Shown here in pieces: positions 24,043 through 31,394 of a stretch of 33,477 nucleotides of DNA (position 1 is the stretch's first letter; every line of letters begins with the position of its first letter). The position numbers were made by a program, and so were the translations under genes. The stretch lies in contig DATLGH010000029.1 of the NCBI GenBank assembly GCA_035540635.1, positions 1-33,477 on the forward strand, read 5' to 3'. The DNA is from Egibacteraceae bacterium. GTDB lineage: Bacteria; Actinomycetota; Nitriliruptoria; Euzebyales; Egibacteraceae. Below the pieces are notes generated by a model. That model was given only the letters and a program-made list of their open reading frames with translations. It searched no databases and was not told the origin of the DNA.

Positions 24043-25107
24043 ATGATCGAGTTCACGCAGGGCAACCTTCTCGAGGCGGATGCTGAGGCCCTGATCAACA
24101 CGGTGAACACAGTTGGGGTGATGGGCAAGGGCATCGCGCTGCAGTTCAAGCAGGCCTTCCCGAACAACTTCAAGGAGTACGAACGGGCGTGTCGTGCAGG
24201 GGAGGTACAGCTCGGTCGCATGTTCGTCTGGCACAGTGACCGACTCGGCAAACCCCGCCTGATCATCAACTTTCCGACGAAGCGGCATTGGCGAGCGACA
24301 TCTAAGCTCCGCGACATTGAAGCGGGCCTGCAGGACCTACGGGCTGTCCTGGAGGCCGAGAGCGTCAAGTCGGTGGCCCTGCCCCCGCTGGGCTGTGGCC
24401 ACGGCGGACTTGAGTGGAGGGATGTGCGTCCCCTCATCCTTGAGGCCCTGGGTGATCTGCATGGTCTCGATGTCTACGTGTACGAGCCTGCTGGCACGCC
24501 GGCCGCTGACATGATGCCGGTGGCAACATCGCGACCAACCCTGACACCCAATCGAGCCGCCCTGCTCCTGGTTTTTCGTCGCTATCTCGCTGGGACTTGG
24601 GGCAAGACGGTTGGTCGTCTTGAGGCGCAGAAGTTGGCGTACTTCCTTCAACATGCCGGTCAGCCCCTGAAGCTGAACTTCATCAAGCACCGGTACGGCC
24701 CATACGCCGAAGCGCTCAACCATGTTCTGCAGCGAATGGAGGGCCACTACTTGCGTGGCTACGGAGACCGGAGCGCCGGTACGCCATCGCGGATGACGAT
24801 CGCGCCGGAGGCCGACGAACCCATCGACGCAGCAGTACGGGACGACGAGGAGGCACAACGGCGCGTTGCAAAAGTGTCGCGTCTCGTCGATGGCTACGAC
24901 AGTCCCTATGGACTTGAGCTCCTTGCCACCGTTCACTGGGTCACTGAGCACTACCCAGACGCGCGCACGAGTCCCGCCGTAGTCATCGAGCATGTGGGGG
25001 CGTGGAATCACCGCAAGAGGCAACGCTACGCGTCGTCCCACGTCGAGTCGGCGTGGAATGACCTCGCACGTCAAGGCTGGATCCGACACGCTGAAGACGG
25101 TCCGTAG
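24043..25107 (+). CDS. darG: DarG-type macrodomain antitoxin
   Basis: This 354-residue protein has an N-terminal macrodomain (about 1-155) with FTQGNLLEADAEALINTVNT, VGVMGKGIALQFK, the catalytic-lysine segment NFPTKRHWR and LPPLGCGHGGL, which removes ADP-ribose from DNA. The C-terminal half (about 175-350: RLEAQKLAYFLQHAGQPLKL, YGPYAEALNHVLQRMEGHYL) corresponds to the DarT-binding domain of the family. ATG 24043 is chosen over in-frame GTG 24007 because AGAGGGA precedes it properly and GTG would overlap darT. It should neutralise DarT both enzymatically and by direct binding. Confidence 0.92.
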   Translation: MIEFTQGNLLEADAEALINTVNTVGVMGKGIALQFKQAFPNNFKEYERACRAGEVQLGRMFVWHSDRLGKPRLIINFPTKRHWRATSKLRDIEAGLQDLRAVLEAESVKSVALPPLGCGHGGLEWRDVRPLILEALGDLHGLDVYVYEPAGTPAADMMPVATSRPTLTPNRAALLLVFRRYLAGTWGKTVGRLEAQKLAYFLQHAGQPLKLNFIKHRYGPYAEALNHVLQRMEGHYLRGYGDRSAGTPSRMTIAPEADEPIDAAVRDDEEAQRRVAKVSRLVDGYDSPYGLELLATVHWVTEHYPDARTSPAVVIEHVGAWNHRKRQRYASSHVESAWNDLARQGWIRHAEDGP

Positions 25108-25189
25108 CAGGGGGGGGCACAGGGAGGTCCGCTCCCGTACTCACCTGAGCACGCGGGTAGTGCCTGGTCGTCCGTGCCTCAGCTCAGGA

Positions 25190-25271
25190 CTATGCGGCAT
25201 TGATGCTGCCGTGATGCTGGCTCCGTCGGCCTATGCGGCATTGATGCTGCGGTGATGCTGCGGTGATGCTG
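25190..25271. repeat. Two 30-bp direct repeats in the gap after darG
   Basis: Units at 25190-25219 and 25231-25260 match at 29 of 30 positions (each begins CTATGCGGCATTGATGCTGC), and an 11-base partial copy follows at 25261-25271. GCATTGATGC contains a GCAT/ATGC dyad and recurs at 25589. The rest of the 649-base gap (25108-25756) shows no convincing gene; it may be decayed. Confidence 0.7.
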
Positions 25272-25756
25272 GAGGCTATGCGACAGCCTCAGGTCTATGC
25301 CGGCCCTATGCCAAAGAGTGACTCCTCCCGACGCACACCCCGCTTCGCCCTTGAGGCCTGACCTGCAGTGCGCCGACCGAGGCGCGAGGAGAGCCGACCC
25401 AGTTCGCTCGAAGGGAACCCCTGTCGGCCAACGATGTCGACTTGGCCGGGCTTCTGCCAGCTGTGAGCGTCCCGGACGGAGGGGCCAGTGCTCGGGCGAA
25501 CGGGTCGCACGGCAGCCATCCGGTCGGCTCGCTGGCACCTGCAATGCCGCCCGGCCGGGGGTGCCGCAACCCGCATGGACTCGTAGTGCATTGATGCGTC
25601 GTCATGCTGCGCCTCGATGCTGGGCCCAGGCGGCTTTCCACAAGCCGTGAGCCTCCGGGCTGGCGCAGCGGAGAGCACCCAGGATCCTGGCGCCCGACCT
25701 CACCGGGAGGCTGACGGTGTGTTTGACCGACCTGGCATCGGCGTCGAGGATCTGGC

Positions 25757-26032
25757 GTGGATCACCGCGACCAGTTCGTCCACCACGTCCAGCTGGCAGA
25801 CTCCCTCGGTGATCCCGGGGACTGGTCGCGCTTGCGGCAAGACCTGCTGCGGGCGCTGACCGCCGCCTTCGGCCTCGACGCCGGCACGGGCTTCGCCCTC
25901 ACGCAGCAGCAAACCGGCGCCCTCCATCTCCTCGATGAGATCCACCTTCAGCACGACCCGGCAATCCACTGGCCGACATTCCTCGAAACGCTGTGGCGCC
26001 GACGTCACGACATCCGGGTTGACCTCCCGTGA
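25757..26032 (+). CDS. Small hypothetical protein
   Basis: This 91-residue frame starts at GTG 25757 with GAGG about 10 bases upstream. The sequence (DQFVHHVQLADSLGDPGDWS, LRQDLLRALTAAFGLDAGTG, LHLLDEIHLQHDPAIHWPTF) is helical and acidic with aromatic residues, more protein-like than the alternative frames. I recognise no family. It lies about 110 bases upstream of the excisionase-like gene of Int B and could be cargo of that element or a regulator. Confidence 0.4.
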   Translation: MDHRDQFVHHVQLADSLGDPGDWSRLRQDLLRALTAAFGLDAGTGFALTQQQTGALHLLDEIHLQHDPAIHWPTFLETLWRRRHDIRVDLP

Positions 26033-26139
26033 CCTGGCCCGGCGAGACGATCTGGCCCCAGGAGCGAAGGAGCTCGTCACACTCGGCGGCCAGCGAGAGC
26101 AACTCCCTCATGACCCACACGAGGAGCGAGGGGGCTGCG

Positions 26140-26355
26140 ATGAGGCTGAAGGATCTGCCACCCACCCTTTCTGTCGAGCAGGCCGGCGCGATGCTCGGCA
26201 TCCCCAGGGCGACCGCCTACCGTGCGGCGGCCAGGGGCCAGCTGCCGACGTTCAGGATTGAGCGGCGGTTGCTCGTGCCCACGGCGCGGCTGCTGGACCT
26301 GCTGGGGCTCGCCGCCGACGACGTGAACGACTACGATGCGCGGGCCGAGCCGTGA
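26140..26355 (+). CDS. Excisionase-like MerR-type helix-turn-helix protein
   Basis: This 71-residue protein consists of one winged-helix/excisionase domain: LPPTLSVEQAGAMLGIPRAT, AYRAAARGQLPTFRIERRLL, VPTARLLDLLGL. Such proteins bend DNA at att sites and bias integrases towards excision. ATG 26140 follows GAGGAGCGAGGGGG. The stop overlaps the GTG of Int B by 4 bases (GTGA), the usual xis-int arrangement. The gene appears intact although its partner integrase is dead. Confidence 0.75.
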   Translation: MRLKDLPPTLSVEQAGAMLGIPRATAYRAAARGQLPTFRIERRLLVPTARLLDLLGLAADDVNDYDARAEP

Positions 26356-27609
26356 GCGGCACGGTCTACAAGCGCTGCACGAAGTGCGGCAACCGCGTCA
26401 AGGAGCGCACCTGCGGCAAGTGCGGGCTCGTCGGCAGGTTCAGCCGGGCGTTCCGCGCCTACGTGGGCAAGGACGCCGAGGAGCGGTGGGTCCGCCAGCT
26501 GCGCAGCGGCTTCCCGACGAGGAAGGACGCCGAGCGGGCCCTGCGCGAGCTGCTCAACTCCGTCGAGGACGGCGGGTTCGTCGCCACGTCGACGATGAGT
26601 CTCGCGGCGTTCCTGCGCGACGAGTGGCTGCCGGTTATCGCGCCGCCACGGGTGAAGTACGAGACGTGGAGTGACCGCAAGCGCAACCTCGAAGACCACG
26701 TCATCTCCCGCCTCGGCGGTGTCGCGCTCGGCGACCTGAACGCAGCCCACTTCAACCGCCTCTACGCCGACCTGTTGCGCGACGGTCGTGTCCATCAACC
26801 CGGCGGGCTGTCCCCGACTTCGGTCCGGCGCATCCACGCGATGATCCGCAAGGCGCTGAACGACGCGGTCCGCTGGGGGCTGCTCACCCGCAACGTCGCG
26901 CTGCCGCCGACCCGCCGCCCATGAGGGTCGTGAAGGCCTCCCGCCGGCGGGGCATGCAGACGTGGAGCCCCTCAGAGCTGCGCGACTTCCTGGACAGCAC
27001 CTGCGAGCACGAGCGGCACACCCTGTGGTGCGTGCTCGCCGCCACCGGGATGCGCCGCTCGGAGATCCTCGGCCTGCGCTGGAGCGAGGTCGACCTCGCG
27101 GCCGCCACCCTGACGGTCCGCCAGACGATCGTGGCCACCGCGGACGGCTTCCAGCCCCAGGACGAGCAGAAGTCGGAAGGCTCCGCGCGGACCATCCACC
27201 TCGACCGCCGCACCGTCGCCCAGCTGCGCGCGCACCGGGCCGCGCAGAACGAGGGTAAGCTCGCGCTCGGGTCCGCATGGCAGGATAACAACCTCGTGTT
27301 CCCGTGCGCCGACGGGACCTGATGGAACCCGCCGGCCATCTCCCTGGCCTTCCGCCGTGCCGTCAAGCGCGCCGGCGTGCGGCCCATCCGGCTGCAGGAC
27401 GTCCGGCACACCCACGCCTCGCTGCTGCTGGCCGCAGGCATCAACCCGAAGGTGGTCTCCGAGCGCCTAGGACACAGCTCGGTCGCCTTCACGCTGACAC
27501 CTACGCGCACGTCATGCCCGGCATGCAGCCCGAGGCCGCCGAGCGGTTCATGGAGCTCGTCCACGGTCCGCCCGACAACGATGCGGGCAGCCAGGAGGCG
27601 ACGCCCTGA
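26352..27609 (+). pseudogene. Tyrosine integrase Int B, inactivated by three lesions
   Basis: This copy is homologous to Int A (same LRDEWLPVIAPPRVKYETWS, VRRIHAMIRKALNDAVRWGL). It has an N-terminal CxxC pair region (KRCTKCGNR, TCGKCGLVGRF) absent from Int A. Lesions: a frameshift near 26905 ending the first part at 26924; a TGG-to-TGA change at 27320-27322 (the Trp of WWNPPAI); and a one-base deletion near 27496 just before the catalytic tyrosine (DTYAHVMPG in the other frame). RRSEILGL and LQDVRHTHASLLL remain. The natural stop is TGA 27607-27609. Cannot be active. Confidence 0.87.
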
Positions 27610-27916
27610 CGCCGCCTGAAGCACTCGCCTCGGGACCGGGAGGCTCCGGAAGGTCGCTCCCTACGGGGGCGTCAGCAGGCTCATGCGCGTCCAGGGCCAC
27701 GAGTACCCTGACGTCGTTTTCCATCTTGCAGTTGTTCCTCACGAGCACGGGGTAGCCGTGCTGCCGCAGGGCGTAGAGCAGTTCATGGTCCTCGACGTCG
27801 CCCAGGCCGGGGCCGATCGAGCGCACCCAGGCGAGCTCGACCTCGGGTAACCAGGGCCTCACACAGTCGAGGATCGGTTCGGGGAAGTTGTGGTCGAGCG
27901 CGACAGGCCGGGGCAT
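27548..27916 (-). CDS. PIN-like (DUF5615-type) toxin, C-terminus probably altered
   Basis: From ATG 27916 the 122-residue frame starts like DUF5615/PIN-like toxins (VALDHNFPEPIL, then VRSIGPGLGDVEDHELLYAL, HGYPVLVRNNCKME) with acidic residues at expected positions. After KMEN the sequence becomes Pro/Gly/Arg-rich and no longer resembles the family, and the last 62 bases run tail-to-tail into the Int B pseudogene. The 3' part was probably replaced when the integrase end was joined here. The start codon directly follows the stop of the DUF433 gene. Confidence 0.55.
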   Translation of the reverse strand: MPRPVALDHNFPEPILDCVRPWLPEVELAWVRSIGPGLGDVEDHELLYALRQHGYPVLVRNNCKMENDVRVLVALDAHEPADAPVGSDLPEPPGPEASASGGVRASPPGCPHRCRADRGRAP

Positions 27917-28564
27917 TCACGCGGCGAGCGAGCGCTCGAGCTCGACGGCCTCCGCGAGCGCTTCGGGTTCCTCGTGCGGGTACAGCACAGCGATCTGTGC
28001 GACGGATAACCCCCGCACGGCCAGGCCAGCGACCGTCCGGGTGGTCAGACGCGACCCGACAAGGTGAGGCTCGCCGGCAACCTTGCCCGGCACGATTCGC
28101 AACCGCGGCCGGGGCACCCGCAAGTCCACCCCGCGGTCAAACGGCGCGAACAGGTCGAGTTGGTCATGCTCCAGCACGACCTGGCCGCCAAGCGTGCTGA
28201 GCGGCCGCTCGCCCAGGAAGACCGTCCCGTCCCTGCCGACGAGGATCGTCGGGACCTCCCGCCCGCGCTCGTCGATGCTCCAGAGGCGCTCGCCCACGGT
28301 GTCCATAACCTCCCGGACCTCGCTCATGGTCGTGGCTGCGACGCCGAGGTCGTCCTTTGGCAGCCGCAGCCACCGCACCAGGCGCAGAGTCAGCAGGTCC
28401 CGGTAGGACCACAGCTTTTCCCGGTGCGGGGAGATCGACGGGACGATCAGGTCGGTCCGCGCCCAGTAGTACAGCGTGCTGCGCGGCACCCCGGCGAGCG
28501 CAGCAGCGCGTTCGGCCTCGTAATGGCCGAGGTCAAGCTGGCTCACGGTGGCGGCGGAGGTCAT
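27917..28564 (-). CDS. MerR-like HTH plus DUF433 protein, likely antitoxin
   Basis: This 215-residue protein has an N-terminal MerR-like helix-turn-helix (YEAERAAALAGVPRSTLYYW, then SYRDLLTLRLVRWLRLPKDD) and a C-terminal DUF433 domain (VAGEPHLVGSRLTTRTVAGL, VRGLSVAQIAVLYPHEEPEAL). DUF433 proteins are commonly encoded directly before PIN-like DUF5615 proteins and treated as their antitoxins. Here TGA (27919-27917) touches the ATG of the PIN-like gene with no gap. No Shine-Dalgarno precedes ATG 28564, but a -10-like box ends 6 bases upstream, so the mRNA may be leaderless. The gene appears intact. Confidence 0.75.
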   Translation of the reverse strand: MTSAATVSQLDLGHYEAERAAALAGVPRSTLYYWARTDLIVPSISPHREKLWSYRDLLTLRLVRWLRLPKDDLGVAATTMSEVREVMDTVGERLWSIDERGREVPTILVGRDGTVFLGERPLSTLGGQVVLEHDQLDLFAPFDRGVDLRVPRPRLRIVPGKVAGEPHLVGSRLTTRTVAGLAVRGLSVAQIAVLYPHEEPEALAEAVELERSLAA

Positions 28565-28570
28565 GGCACG

Positions 28571-28576
28571 AGTCTA
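28571..28576 (-). promoter_or_regulatory. -10 box (TAGACT) of the DUF433/PIN-like pair
   Basis: On the minus strand TAGACT (28576-28571) ends 6 bases before ATG 28564, with no ribosome site between, which fits leaderless transcription. No clear -35 box is seen. Confidence 0.4.
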
Positions 28577-28639
28577 CGGCCGGTGTGTGATCGAGGGCGC
28601 AGCTTGTCCGCAGGGTCCGACCCGACCCCCGGCCCGTTT

Positions 28640-28903
28640 CGTACGCCGGCACGGGGGTCGCGGTCCGGGAGCTGGTCACCGACGCCGGTCCCGCCGATTA
28701 CGTGCTGTTCGTCAACCGCCAGGCGGTGGGGGTGATCGAGGCGAAGAAGCAGGGGACGACGCTGTCCGGCCGGTGTGGAGTGGCAGACCGTCAAGTACCA
28801 GGCCAACGTCCCCGAGGCGCTGCCGGGGTACTTGATCGACGGCCGCCTGCCGTTCGGCTACGAGTCGACGGGCAGCGAGACATGGTTCACCTGCCGCAAC
28901 ATC
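28640..28903 (+). pseudogene. hsdR: Remnant of a type I restriction HsdR subunit, N-terminal part
   Basis: Two adjoining frames encode a recognisable HsdR N-terminal nuclease segment: GVAVRELVTDAGPADYVLFV and RQAVGVIEAKKQGTTLSG, then after a one- or two-base shift near 28772 WQTVKYQANVPEALPGYLID and GRLPFGYESTGSETWFTCR. The D...ExK nuclease pattern (DYVLF...EAKK) is present. The start is missing, and homology stops near 28903. The helicase part and the methylase and specificity genes are absent. Confidence 0.75.
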
Positions 28904-29675
28904 GGCATGGGTGAGATCGCCTTCCGCTCCGGTTTCTCCGCCCTCGCGGGTGCCGCGTGTGGTCTGATCTTCAAGCAAGGCTGCGCGCTCGCTGCCGGTG
29001 GTCTGAAGCCGGCCGGTGGCGGCGGGGGCCGGGGGGCCCTTGGTGAAGCTGTGGCAGACGCAGGCGGCTGCGCTCGTCGGCAGGGGGCATCTCCCGCGCT
29101 GTTCTTCGCGAACGCCATCCTCAAGCGGGGGCTCACCGAGGTGCTGTTCCGACTCGATGACTGCTACCCGCTCATTGACGTCACATGGGAGCCGGTCGGC
29201 GAGACCCGGGGGAAGGGGGTGAACCCCCGCCGGTTCGCCGTCGGGCCCCATGCGGCGGCCTTCACCGCACCGCCGATGGGTTGCGCTCTGGGTTGGAGGC
29301 CGAGGTCCGGGGACCCGAGGGCGAAGGTGCTGCGCGGATCGCGGAGGAACCGACGTCGCTCGCGCTCCAGGTCCGACCGGTGGGTGCCCGAGCCGGTGAC
29401 CGACCGGTCGTCCTGCGCCGCAACCCCCGGCGCTGCGGCGTCGCACCCGCGTCGTCACCGTGCGCGGTCCGGGCGTGGACTGGGAGATCCGCACCAAGGC
29501 CGGCACCACCTCCGTCGCCGATGCGCAAGACGGGGCTGTGCGCTGGTGCAGGGGGCCCGGGGGTGAGCGGCTGCGCGTCGGGATGCAGCCCGACGAGGTC
29601 GCGCTGGTCCTGCTGCTCGTCCACGCTCGGGTGCCCGAGACCACGAGCGCCTGGAGCTTCCTCCGCTACGTCTAG
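28904..29675 (+). pseudogene. Degraded coding region, unidentified
   Basis: Pieces in different frames look coding (FFANAILKRGLTEVLFRLDD, then CYPLIDVTWEPVGETRGKG near 29100-29210; RIAEEPTSLALQVRPVGARA near 29340-29390; VDWEIRTKAGTTSVADAQDG to SAWSFLRYV ending TAG 29673-29675). They may be one broken gene with at least two frameshifts. I cannot identify it; its link to the HsdR remnant is unclear. Confidence 0.3.
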
Positions 29676-29700
29676 CCCGCGTCACCGCGGGCCGTGCCGG

Positions 29701-29907
29701 CAGGCTGCGGTGCGCGCGGAGCAGTTCATGGGCAGAATCTTTCACGGCGAGCACGACGACGAGCCCCCGACGGCAGCACCACCACCCGGACGACACCCTG
29801 GAGGACGAACGATGAACGTCATGTGTGACCGCGCTGTGCCCGCGTACCGCAAGACGCGCCGCCCCGGTCTTCAGAACAGCGCGCCCCTGTCTGTCAGGCT
29901 GAGGTGA
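29701..29907 (+). pseudogene. 3' remnant of a third tyrosine integrase (Int C)
   Basis: The sequence aligns with the 3' end of Int A: AEQFMG..., HGEHDDE and a stretch around GGAGGACGAACGATGAACGT shared by both (21505 and 29800 regions), continuing with ACCGCGCTGTG and CGCGTACCGCAA. The catalytic domain is missing. In both copies an ATG inside this block (21519, 29812) opens a short frame (MNVICHRAVTAYRK / MNVMCDRAVPAYRK) of 24 and 31 codons, either a tiny conserved peptide or simply attachment-arm DNA. The tRNA-Gly fragment begins 16 bases after this remnant. Confidence 0.65.
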
Positions 29908-29923
29908 CCTGCGGCTTTACTTT

Positions 29924-29965
29924 GAGCGGGTGAGGGGAATCGAACCCCCGTTGCGAGCTTGGGAA
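29924..29965 (-). other. tRNA-Gly(CCC) 3' fragment: integration attachment site
   Basis: Read on the minus strand, 42 bases equal the 3' half of a tRNA-Gly: anticodon loop TTCCCAA with the 3' anticodon stem, a T-arm (GGGGG, TTCGATT, CCCCT) and the acceptor strand CACCCGC followed by T. The 5' half (GCGGGTG...) is absent and no CCA is encoded, so it is not a tRNA gene. Fragments like this are left at the ends of elements that integrate into tRNA 3' ends. The complete tRNA gene is not in the window. Confidence 0.8.
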
Positions 29966-30014
29966 CCGCAATCAGGCCGTCCCAGCGCCTTGCGGCCGAT
30001 CCCTGAACACCGCG

Positions 30015-30091
30015 CTGACCTGCGGTTTCGCCGGTTCCCCGTCTCAGCGCCCGACGCGGCGACCCGCTCGATCTCCTGCCGTATGGGATCA
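30015..30091. repeat. R1 repeat, copy 4, with empty IS110 target
   Basis: CTGACCTGCGGTTTCGCCGG, CGTCTCAGCGCC and CGATCTCCTGCC are followed by a single GTATGGGATCA (the other copies have two). It is preceded by AACACCGCG, so 30006-30025 forms an uninterrupted IS110 target. The RES/Xre module starts about 200 bases downstream. Confidence 0.75.
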
Positions 30092-30266
30092 GGCCCTGCA
30101 CTTGCCTTGGTGACACAGCCCCCGAAGACCCATGGCTCGGGTCACAACCAGTCAAGATTCCTGGGCGGGCGTCCGAGGTACCGTGTAGGGTGGTGTTTCC
30201 GGTTGTGTCTCTAGGGGCGGTACTACGGGTACGCTGCCCTCGCAACCAACGGCTGAGGAGAGACCC

Positions 30267-30290
30267 ATGACCGCCACCCGACACGGCTAA
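30267..30290 (+). promoter_or_regulatory. Seven-codon leader ORF before the Xre gene
   Basis: A good ribosome site (GAGGAGAG) is followed by ATG 30267 and the mini-frame MTATRHG, ending TAA 30288-30290 only two bases before the Xre ATG. The Xre gene lacks its own ribosome site, so its translation probably depends on reinitiation from this leader. Confidence 0.5.
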
Positions 30291-30292
30291 GC

Positions 30293-30667
30293 ATGTCCAA
30301 TCTGTCGACCAGGGAAAAGGATGCGCACCGCGAAGCGGTGTCGATGAGCATCGCCGACGTGACGAAGTACCTCCAAGACGCATTCGGCCAGAAGTTGGTC
30401 GCCTACATGACCGACACCAAGGACGCGAAGAACGTAGGCCGGTGGAGTCGCGGAGAACAGGCTCCGCGCAAGGACGCTGAGGACCGCCTGCGGATCGCCT
30501 ACCAGGTGTTCCACCTGCTTCAGGAAAAGGACAGCTCCCACACGGTCCGGGCCTGGTTCGTGGGCCTCAACCCTCAACTCGGTGACGAGTCGCCGGCCAC
30601 CGCAATCCGCGACGGCCGGCACCGGGACGTCCTGATCGCCGCAAAGGCGTTCCTGGCAGGCGCCTAG
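30293..30667 (+). CDS. Xre-type antitoxin of a RES/Xre module (MbcA/ParS-like)
   Basis: This 124-residue protein has a helix-turn-helix-like N-terminal half (MSIADVTKYLQDAFGQKLVA, DAKNVGRWSRGEQAPRKDAE) and a C-terminal toxin-binding half (RLRIAYQVFHLLQEKDSSHT, VRAWFVGLNPQLGDESPATA, DVLIAAKAFLAGA). The W-F-GLNPxLGxxxPA pattern is typical of the DUF2384/MbcA-like antitoxins paired with RES toxins. The toxin gene starts 5 bases after its stop. Control of the pair by antitoxin-toxin binding at the promoter is expected from the family. Confidence 0.88.
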   Translation: MSNLSTREKDAHREAVSMSIADVTKYLQDAFGQKLVAYMTDTKDAKNVGRWSRGEQAPRKDAEDRLRIAYQVFHLLQEKDSSHTVRAWFVGLNPQLGDESPATAIRDGRHRDVLIAAKAFLAGA

Positions 30668-30672
30668 ACGAC

Positions 30673-31362
30673 ATGGTGGAGGCAGAGGCTCCCAGAGAAC
30701 TGTCTCCACCATCCGTCGGCTTCTGGCGGATCGGGCGCGGCGACGACCCGCTGCGTCAGCCTAAGCGCGAAGTCATGGATATGGGCGACTCGCGAGCTGG
30801 AAACCGGTTCGACACCGTCACGGGCCAGTACACCGTTCTGTACTTCGGCAGCACCCTTGAGGGCTGCTTCGGCGAGACCCTGAACCGCTACCGCAAAGAC
30901 CCAAAGCTGGCGTTCATCGACGACGAATGGAGCGACCTGGGGTTCATGCCCCGCGGCAGCGTCCCCCGAGATTGGCGGGAGCGCCGTACTGCGGTACGCG
31001 TCATCCCACAAGGCGGCCTGCCCTTCTTCAACGTCGAGCACCCACGGAATCTCGCCCTGCTCCAGCGAGAGCTCGGCGCATCACTGGCCATGCTCAATGT
31101 CACCGACCTGGACGTCGCGGTCATCCGTGGGCCGGATAGGCGCGTCACCAGGTTCATCAGCCAGTGGGTCTGGCAGCAAGAAGACGAAGCCGGCCATGCC
31201 AGGTTCGCCGGTCTCCGATACCTCTCACGGACCAACACAGCATGGGAGTGCTGGGCGGTCTTCAACGACATCCCCCTAGTCGAGGAAGCCCGCCAACCCA
31301 TCCTCGCCACCGACAAGGACGTCCGCCGCGTCGCGGGCCTCTTCGACCTCACCGTCCACTGA
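30673..31362 (+). CDS. RES-domain toxin (MbcT/ParT-like)
   Basis: This 229-residue protein carries the RES fold: FWRIGRGDDPL with the first conserved Arg, AGNRFDTVTGQYTVLYFGST with the conserved Arg/Tyr pair, LEGCFGETLNRYR with the Glu, and LRYLSRTNTAWECWAVFND with the late Ser/Arg region. RES toxins act on NAD+ (MbcT is an NAD+ phosphorylase), depleting it when the antitoxin is lost. The full family length is present with no lesion, so the module should be functional. It lies directly right of R1 copy 4 and the tRNA fragment. Confidence 0.9.
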   Translation: MVEAEAPRELSPPSVGFWRIGRGDDPLRQPKREVMDMGDSRAGNRFDTVTGQYTVLYFGSTLEGCFGETLNRYRKDPKLAFIDDEWSDLGFMPRGSVPRDWRERRTAVRVIPQGGLPFFNVEHPRNLALLQRELGASLAMLNVTDLDVAVIRGPDRRVTRFISQWVWQQEDEAGHARFAGLRYLSRTNTAWECWAVFNDIPLVEEARQPILATDKDVRRVAGLFDLTVH

Positions 31363-31394
31363 GCCATGGCGATCCGCGCGTCGTCACCCGGGTA

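Noticed and set aside
25190-25271. A CRISPR array
   Set aside because: There are only two full 30-base units with an 11-base spacer, no cas genes, and spacers too short for CRISPR.
29924-30000. A complete tRNA gene on the minus strand
   Set aside because: Only the 3' half of tRNA-Gly(CCC) is present; the 5' acceptor strand GCGGGTG and D-arm are missing, so it is an attachment fragment.
29871-30383. A 170-codon minus-strand protein over the tRNA fragment
   Set aside because: Its recognisable part (ATGVRFPSPAQ) is the translation of tRNA 3' sequence, a common false gene.
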